Assembly: GCA_902524115.1 (NCBI GenBank)
Contig: CABZCA010000001.1
Location: 1 to 64,000, forward strand
Length of the DNA: 64,000 bases
Direction: 5' to 3'
Origin: an uncultured Pelagibacteraceae bacterium
GTDB taxonomy: Bacteria; Pseudomonadota; Alphaproteobacteria; Pelagibacterales; Pelagibacteraceae
The notes under the pieces are model-generated. The model searched no databases. It saw only the letters and a list, made by a program, of their open reading frames with translations, and had not been told where the DNA came from. A program made the position numbers and the translations under genes. Below are positions 59,172 to 64,000 of this stretch, piece by piece; positions within the stretch are counted from its first letter, which is position 1, and every line of letters starts with the position of its first letter.

Positions 59172-60826
59172 TGGAAATAAGATTAAGAGATCCAAAATTT
59201 TTGATGAAACTATCTAAATTGGGATCTTTTCATCAATCAAAATTATCATTTCTAAGATCTTTTTTATCTGAATTTAAAGATTGGAAATATAGCCGAGATT
59301 TATTTCAACTAAATGACAAAGGACATGGTAGAGTAGTTTATTCATTTACAAAAAACAAAAGAACATATTCTCTCATTTGTTTTGCTAATGAAATCAAAGA
59401 TGACGAAAGATCAGACAGAGTAATAGCCACTAAGTGGGATGCTGCTTTTACCTTATTTGATGGAATTCCATCGAAAGAAGACATAGATAGACTTAACAAT
59501 AATGTTCCAAAACAAGAGGTGGGAAGACTTTCGTATAAGGAATTAACGTTATCAAGAGCTAACAAGTCAGTAAGAATTTTCGACCATGTGGTTGACTGTT
59601 TATCAAATGGAGAGCAACCTAATAAAGAAATTTTATCAAAGGTTGGGTATTTATATAGAACAACAGCAGTTTATGGATCAGGAAAATTTGGTTTAGCGGA
59701 CAGATTTAGAATTAAAAATAGAGAGGAAATCAGAGGACCTTTTAGATTAGAGATGATGCTAGTTTATCTCGTTAGACAATTTACATTTGATCAGGTTAAT
59801 CATATTGCAAAAAATAAAAATCCAAAACTAGCAGTAGAATTAGATCCTGCAATTAGTAGAAACTTAGGAATAGGAAATTCCACTGGCCTTGGTATGGCTC
59901 CTTTTATTGTTAATCATCCTACTTTGTTGAATAATTGGATACATGCAAGAGAAACTGCTTTGAAACAAATAAGAGAAATAGAGCAAGTTTCAAAAAATGA
60001 GATTGATATTTTTTATAATTGCCTAATTAAATCTTTAAAAAATATAACCAGTTGGCACACTGATAGCGAATTTCAAAAAGAAAAAGTCAAAGGTTTAATT
60101 GAAGATTTAAAAAAGTTTATAAAATTTATGAAAGAAGATTTTAAATTTCAAAATTCATATCAATTTAATCAAATTTACAACTGGTCAGAGAAAAATTTAA
60201 ATGATGAATGTATAGAATATATTGTATCTATGATGATGGAGCCGTATGATAACATAGTTAATCCATTAATTATGCAAATGAGTTCTGATGAGGAAGAGCA
60301 TTTTAACATTCCTGTTGATAGAACTATTGAAGATTTAAGAAACATATTAGAAAATAAATATTCTGAAATACTTAAAATTGATTTTTTAAAAGACGAAAAT
60401 AATCAAAACTTTTGGTTTATATCAAAAAATAAAGAAGAGCCTAGAATAGGAGACAGATATATTGATGAGGGATCTGATTTAGAACAACCTTTGGCAATAG
60501 CAAGAGACATAAATAAACTTTATGAAGCTGTATTTACAAAAAAAAATAGTTCTAAAATTGGCAAGTTTTTAAAAGATAATAATCATTTAAGACACGTTGT
60601 AAGAAGAGCATTTATCGCAGAAAAGTTTCCTTATTCAGAAATCCAAGATAACACAATTGGGTCCAAACTAGTTCCAATTGATATGTTAAGATTAAAATTA
60701 TCATTTTTTGGAGCTATAAAGTTTGATCCTAGATCAGATAAATGGTTGCGTATTTGCATGTTCCAAGGAGCACCTTTGCCTTCAGAATTAGAAAATTTTG
60801 ACGATAAATGGATTTATAAATCATAA
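59171..60826 (+). CDS. 551-residue conserved-looking protein of unknown function
   Basis: I do not recognise this protein. It is soluble, rich in charged residues and without membrane segments. Blocks that look constrained are G-H-G-R-V-V-Y-S-F near 53, A-T-K-W-D-A-A-F-T near 83, and G-S-G-K-F-G-L-A-D-R-F-R near 178. R-G-P-F-R-L-E-M-M-L-V-Y-L near 196 and the paired G-N-S-T-G-L-G-M-A-P-F near 246 follow. The last might be a ligand loop. It overlaps the M19-like gene by one base and precedes the DUF3726-like gene by four, so it belongs to a defined operon of unknown purpose. Confidence 0.7.
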   Translation: MEIRLRDPKFLMKLSKLGSFHQSKLSFLRSFLSEFKDWKYSRDLFQLNDKGHGRVVYSFTKNKRTYSLICFANEIKDDERSDRVIATKWDAAFTLFDGIPSKEDIDRLNNNVPKQEVGRLSYKELTLSRANKSVRIFDHVVDCLSNGEQPNKEILSKVGYLYRTTAVYGSGKFGLADRFRIKNREEIRGPFRLEMMLVYLVRQFTFDQVNHIAKNKNPKLAVELDPAISRNLGIGNSTGLGMAPFIVNHPTLLNNWIHARETALKQIREIEQVSKNEIDIFYNCLIKSLKNITSWHTDSEFQKEKVKGLIEDLKKFIKFMKEDFKFQNSYQFNQIYNWSEKNLNDECIEYIVSMMMEPYDNIVNPLIMQMSSDEEEHFNIPVDRTIEDLRNILENKYSEILKIDFLKDENNQNFWFISKNKEEPRIGDRYIDEGSDLEQPLAIARDINKLYEAVFTKKNSSKIGKFLKDNNHLRHVVRRAFIAEKFPYSEIQDNTIGSKLVPIDMLRLKLSFFGAIKFDPRSDKWLRICMFQGAPLPSELENFDDKWIYKS

Positions 60827-60830
60827 ATAA

Positions 60831-61439
60831 ATGAGAAGCTTTAGTGAAATAGAAGTAACTACAAAAAAAGCATCCAAAGCTATTGGTTTTTCTTGGGGAA
60901 TATCAGAGGAGGTTGGAAAAAATATTCGATTACTAGAAATGTTTGGACTACCAGGTCTTAAAAATTTAAACCAATACTACAAAATTTATAAAATCAGTAA
61001 TTTTGAAAATATAGATGAAATATCGGCCTCAAATACTCCAAAGACTTTTTATTGTCCTATATTATCTGGACTAAATTTTTTTGATCAATCTTCATCAATA
61101 TCTAAATTCAATGAAATTGAAATAAATAAGATTGCTTTTCCACTTATATTTTTATCATTTGTAAGCAGAACTTCAGAAATTATTGGTAAGAGAATTTTTT
61201 TAAAGATGGATGATAAAGAATTTTTGTTTAATTTTAATGAGTCTATTTATTCAAACTATCTAACAGGAGACGTATTGGAAAAATCAGATAAAATTAACTT
61301 AAAATTTTTAGATAATAAGAACAGTTTTACCGAAGATGATTGGTCTGAAATTTATAATTTATCGCTAAAAACTTACGTCGATGAAAGTGATAAATCGAGG
61401 GAACGAACAGCAGGAGCTGGATTAACAGATAATGACTAA
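60831..61439 (+). CDS. DUF3726-like protein
   Basis: This 202-residue protein starts with S-F-S-E-I-E-V-T-T-K-K-A-S-K-A-I-G-F-S-W-G, followed by E-E-V-G-K, a pattern I associate with the DUF3726 family of alphaproteobacteria. The middle has the short motif F-Y-C-P-I-L-S-G-L near 70-80. The C-terminus contains D-E-S-D-K-S-R-E-R-T-A-G-A-G, a conserved-looking tail. Its function is unknown. It sits behind the 551-residue gene and overlaps the zinc-ribbon microprotein gene by eight bases (ATGACTAA). Confidence 0.7.
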   Translation: MRSFSEIEVTTKKASKAIGFSWGISEEVGKNIRLLEMFGLPGLKNLNQYYKIYKISNFENIDEISASNTPKTFYCPILSGLNFFDQSSSISKFNEIEINKIAFPLIFLSFVSRTSEIIGKRIFLKMDDKEFLFNFNESIYSNYLTGDVLEKSDKINLKFLDNKNSFTEDDWSEIYNLSLKTYVDESDKSRERTAGAGLTDND

Positions 61440-61599
61440 GGAATATGATGCAGAATTAAATAAGAATTTAGAAGCAGATTTAAATGATATTTGTGAAGAG
61501 TGTAAAAAGGAAGATGAAAGTGTAACTCAAAATTTATTCCTTACTGGTTTTAAAATATGTAAATCTTGCAGAACATCTAAAACTGTTTTTCCTTTTTAG
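61432..61599 (+). CDS. 55-residue zinc-ribbon-like microprotein
   Basis: The short frame encodes a protein with two Cys pairs, C-E-E-C near residues 21-24 and C-K-S-C near 43-46, the spacing expected for a small zinc ribbon or rubredoxin-like knuckle. The N-terminus is acidic and the C-terminus is T-V-F-P-F. It overlaps the DUF3726-like gene by eight bases and shares its stop bases with the convergent YIP1-like gene (TTAG at 61596-61599). It is probably the fourth member of the operon. The protein is too short for a firm family call. Confidence 0.65.
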   Translation: MTKEYDAELNKNLEADLNDICEECKKEDESVTQNLFLTGFKICKSCRTSKTVFPF

Positions 61600-62174
61600 C
61601 TAATATTACTTATTGGAATTGAATTCATTCTATTAATTATGAATGTTATAGATAGAAAAGCTATTATTAGAAAAGATAAAAATACTATTCCAAAGGATTT
61701 CAAGTTAGATTTTAAATTCAAAATTTGTTTGGTTGATATTATAAGAGATGCAAAAATCCAAAATTGAGTAAGGAAAATAATTGGCAGAACTAAGTCAGGT
61801 GTTACTGCAAAAAACCTAATTAAACCTGGTGCATGAGCATATCCCACAGCTATTAAAATCTTTTTAAAAGGAACCTTACTCCCTTTATCTGGAAAAATTT
61901 TTACTCCAATTACAAAAATAAAAATAGCCCAAACAAACCATGTTAAAAGAGCTGTCAAGCCTGAGATGCCAATTGATGTTCTCACAATTGAATTTGCCGC
62001 TACTGCTCCCGCAACACCATCAAGTATCATTATAAGACCAGCAAAGTAGATTGCAGCCTCACCAAAGTAATTATTATCTCTGTATAAGCTTTTATCTAAT
62101 TTTAAAGATTTAAAAAAAATTTCTAAAAATTGTGCGAACATTTTAATTAGGGAGGAGCTAAACTCCCCCTTCAA
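61596..62174 (-). CDS. YIP1-like multi-span membrane protein
   Basis: This 192-residue protein has about five hydrophobic helices after a short amphipathic N-terminus, a layout typical of bacterial YIP1-domain proteins. Pattern support includes F-A-G-L-I-M-I-L-D-G-V-A-G-A near 48 and G-Y-A-H-A-P-G-L-I-R-F near 114, the latter like the conserved A-x-x-P-x-L/I stretch of the family. Function is not known. It follows the GcvT-like gene by four bases in the same direction. Confidence 0.68.
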   Translation of the reverse strand: MKGEFSSSLIKMFAQFLEIFFKSLKLDKSLYRDNNYFGEAAIYFAGLIMILDGVAGAVAANSIVRTSIGISGLTALLTWFVWAIFIFVIGVKIFPDKGSKVPFKKILIAVGYAHAPGLIRFFAVTPDLVLPIIFLTQFWIFASLIISTKQILNLKSNLKSFGIVFLSFLIIAFLSITFIINRMNSIPISNIS

Positions 62175-62178
62175 TTGA

Positions 62179-63537
62179 TTAACCTTTTACAACTTCTCTT
62201 GTATTGGCGTTGTAAGACTCTTTAAATGGTATATCTACAACTACAGCATCAACAGGTTTGCCTGGAGTTTCAGAATATTTTTCAGGTAAGTGTACCTTAA
62301 ATTTAGTTCCTACTTTTCCTTTTGGAAACCCATTAGCGTTTAATGTTCCATCAAATGGCACATAACCCATGGCTATATTTTGTTTTTTTTCAGGGTGATA
62401 CCAAGGGGATGTAACAAAACCTATAGGTTCTCCACCACCTTCATCAGAAATCAACCAAAAATCAGGCGCATACTCTTCAATTGGCTTTCCACCTAATTCT
62501 AGACCAACTAATTGAAGTTTGTATGGTTTATGACCTGCTTTTAAATCAGCTTTCATTTTTTCAAGAGCTTTTTTACCCACATAGTCTGACTTCTTATCCC
62601 ATTCTCCTTTCCCAGATAACGAAACTTGATAACCTAAGTTACATTGAAAAGGATTATGTTGATTGTCCATATCTTGACCCCAAGAAAGAATTCCAGCTTG
62701 AATTCTTCTATGGTGTGCAGGCGCAATAACCATAAGACTATGTTTTTTTCCTGCTTCAAGAACAGCATTCCACATATCCTCGGCATATAAAGTACATTCT
62801 CTTAAATAAATTTCGTAGCCAGCTTCACCTGAAAATCCTGATTGAGATATTACACAACTTCTTCCACCGATTTTAGCTTCTGCTAAACCGTAGAAAGGCA
62901 TATTATCAAAATCTACTTGATCTCCACATAAATCCTTCATTAATGCTTTAGATTTTGGACCTTGTATTTGAACCGGACTTACATCTATTTCATCAATTTC
63001 TACATTAAATCTCTCGTCAGCATTTACGCCTTGTAAATAAAGACCTATATCGCTATCAGATAAACTAAACCAAAATTCATCTTTTGATATTCTTAAAAGA
63101 ATAGGATCATTTAATACACCACCATATGCATTACAAAGAATTACATATCTTGCTCTCATTGGAGAAATCTTTGTAGCATCTCTTGTAATTACATAGTCAA
63201 CAAATTTTTCTGCATCTGGACCCTTTACTCTAATTTGTCTTTCAACAGCTACGTTCCACATTGTTACATGATTAACGATCGCATCATACTCTACCATTGC
63301 ACCACCATCTTCTGGTTTTACATATCCTCTGGGATGATAAATACGATTGTATACAGTTGCTCTCCAACAGCCCGCCTTCATTGATAAATGCCAATAGGGT
63401 GATTTTCTTACACGTGTTGATATTAACATTTCAACTTTTGTTGGTCCGCTTTGTCTTAAGTTATAAGGCACTTTTCTATCAGATTGATCTACTGATGTTA
63501 CGTGTCTTAATTTACTATAGTCAAATTCATTAGACAT
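62179..63537 (-). CDS. GcvT-fold, probably THF-dependent demethylase
   Basis: This 452-residue protein is an aminomethyltransferase-fold enzyme. Family blocks include V-Q-I-Q-G-P-K-S-K-A-L near 187, S-G-F-S-G-E-A-G-Y-E-I-Y near 228, and R-R-I-Q-A-G-I-L-S near 273. It is longer than GcvT or DMSP demethylase DmdA (about 370) and nearer the size of the THF-dependent aryl O-demethylases LigM/DesA. A metF-like gene overlaps its start by eight bases, the usual companion of such demethylases. The methyl donor (methoxy compound, DMSP-like or betaine-like) cannot be read from sequence. Confidence 0.75.
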   Translation of the reverse strand: MSNEFDYSKLRHVTSVDQSDRKVPYNLRQSGPTKVEMLISTRVRKSPYWHLSMKAGCWRATVYNRIYHPRGYVKPEDGGAMVEYDAIVNHVTMWNVAVERQIRVKGPDAEKFVDYVITRDATKISPMRARYVILCNAYGGVLNDPILLRISKDEFWFSLSDSDIGLYLQGVNADERFNVEIDEIDVSPVQIQGPKSKALMKDLCGDQVDFDNMPFYGLAEAKIGGRSCVISQSGFSGEAGYEIYLRECTLYAEDMWNAVLEAGKKHSLMVIAPAHHRRIQAGILSWGQDMDNQHNPFQCNLGYQVSLSGKGEWDKKSDYVGKKALEKMKADLKAGHKPYKLQLVGLELGGKPIEEYAPDFWLISDEGGGEPIGFVTSPWYHPEKKQNIAMGYVPFDGTLNANGFPKGKVGTKFKVHLPEKYSETPGKPVDAVVVDIPFKESYNANTREVVKG

Positions 63538-64000
63538 AGTTATTCTCCTTCAACCACTTGTTTGTTTCCTTCAAGCCGCCGAATGTATAAATGTGAAAAT
63601 AATCAGTATGCGATTTAACTTTCCCAATTAGATCATTAGGGTCTTTAGGTTTCAATAAATCTAATGCCTTACTAAAATTAGATTTAAGAAAATTAATGGA
63701 ATTTTTTGCACCAACAATATTTGCAAACTTTATCAAGCTTGAAATTTTCATGGGCCCAGTTATTCCAACATGAACTGGTATCGTTTGCTTAGAAATGAAA
63801 TCAACGATAGGCTGAGAGTCTAATAACCATTGGGTTACTATATAATCAGCATAAGGCTTTTTATCTATCATTGCTTTTTCTAATTCTGTATCGGATATAT
63901 CAGGACTACCCTCTGGATGTCCAGCAATTCCAATCTTAATTCCATCAAACAATCCTGTCTCTAATATTTGATACGAGCTGTCAAATTTTCCAACTGGGTC
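63530..64000 (-). CDS. Methylenetetrahydrofolate reductase-like protein (partial)
   Basis: The frame is open to the window end, so the first residues are missing and 156 residues are seen. It begins D-P-V-G-K-F-D-S-S-Y-Q and continues with I-G-I-A-G-H-P-E-G-S-P, a hallmark of MetF, and T-Q-W-L-L-D near 58 of the visible part. P-V-H-V-G-I-T-G-P and H-I-Y-T-F-G-G are near its end. MetF interconverts methylene- and methyl-THF. Adjacent to a GcvT-like demethylase it may oxidise the methyl-THF formed. The TTG at 63952 is internal, not the start. Confidence 0.85.
   Translation of the reverse strand, partial: DPVGKFDSSYQILETGLFDGIKIGIAGHPEGSPDISDTELEKAMIDKKPYADYIVTQWLLDSQPIVDFISKQTIPVHVGITGPMKISSLIKFANIVGAKNSINFLKSNFSKALDLLKPKDPNDLIGKVKSHTDYFHIYTFGGLKETNKWLKENNYV

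Noticed and set aside
1-64000. tRNA, rRNA, CRISPR, insertion sequence, phage or integration site
   Set aside because: No cloverleaf, repeat-spacer array, transposase, integrase or long direct repeat was recognised by reading; a dedicated search could still find small RNAs.

Overview
The window looks like a piece of a SAR11-type (Candidatus Pelagibacter, Alphaproteobacteria) chromosome. It is very AT-rich. Genes abut or overlap by 1-20 bases, no non-coding gap reaches 300 bases, and three convergent gene pairs share their stop-codon bases. The gene content is that of marine methylated-amine (TMA/TMAO) and one-carbon metabolism. No rRNA, tRNA, insertion sequence, prophage or CRISPR array was seen. 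The organism assignment is inferred from style and content, not from a marker gene.

Layout. (1) 1-11.6 kb, mostly + strand: the end of a fatty-acid oxidation enzyme, a ureohydrolase with an aldehyde dehydrogenase, ArgE (- strand), a CsaA-like protein, a LysE exporter, aconitase, a YfgM-BamB pair, a cupin, ZapE and YjbQ. (2) 11.6-29.6 kb, - strand: two paralogous 'glutamine synthetase plus split glutamate synthase' modules. The left one (12-20 kb) is recognisable as gmaS/mgsABC of the N-methylglutamate pathway, behind an Amt transporter and two tiny membrane proteins. The right one (20.4-26.8 kb) has a different synthetase, a FAD oxidoreductase and a unique 135-residue protein, and I cannot assign it to a known pathway. 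Upstream lie a small MarR-like regulator and tdm (TMAO demethylase). (3) 29.7-38.3 kb: TMAO transporter genes tmoX, then tmoW-tmoV, glycerol kinase, and tmm (TMA monooxygenase) on the - strand. (4) 38.4-46.5 kb: a GpsA-like dehydrogenase, a sugar-type ABC importer without ATPase, a GH63-like glycosidase, an iron-type alcohol dehydrogenase and a class I amidotransferase. (5) 46.5-55 kb: fhs, a four-subunit sarcosine oxidase/N-methylglutamate dehydrogenase operon, and a BT1/MFS-like transporter. (6) 55-64 kb: housekeeping genes (GNAT, YedK/HMCES, PurK, PurE), an uncharacterised operon (M19-like protein, 551-residue protein, DUF3726-like protein, zinc-ribbon microprotein), a YIP1-like membrane protein, a GcvT-like methyltransferase and a MetF-like reductase cut by the window end.

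How it fits together. Tmm oxidises TMA to TMAO and TmoXWV imports TMAO. Tdm splits it to dimethylamine and formaldehyde. After a dimethylamine step not found here, GmaS, MgsABC and the MgdABCD-like complex convert methylamine to methylene-THF and glutamate, and Fhs and the GcvT/MetF genes handle folate-bound carbon. The most interesting unexplained element is the second synthetase module, which has the architecture of the N-methylglutamate pathway but a different synthetase, retained iron-sulfur cysteines and its own oxidoreductase.
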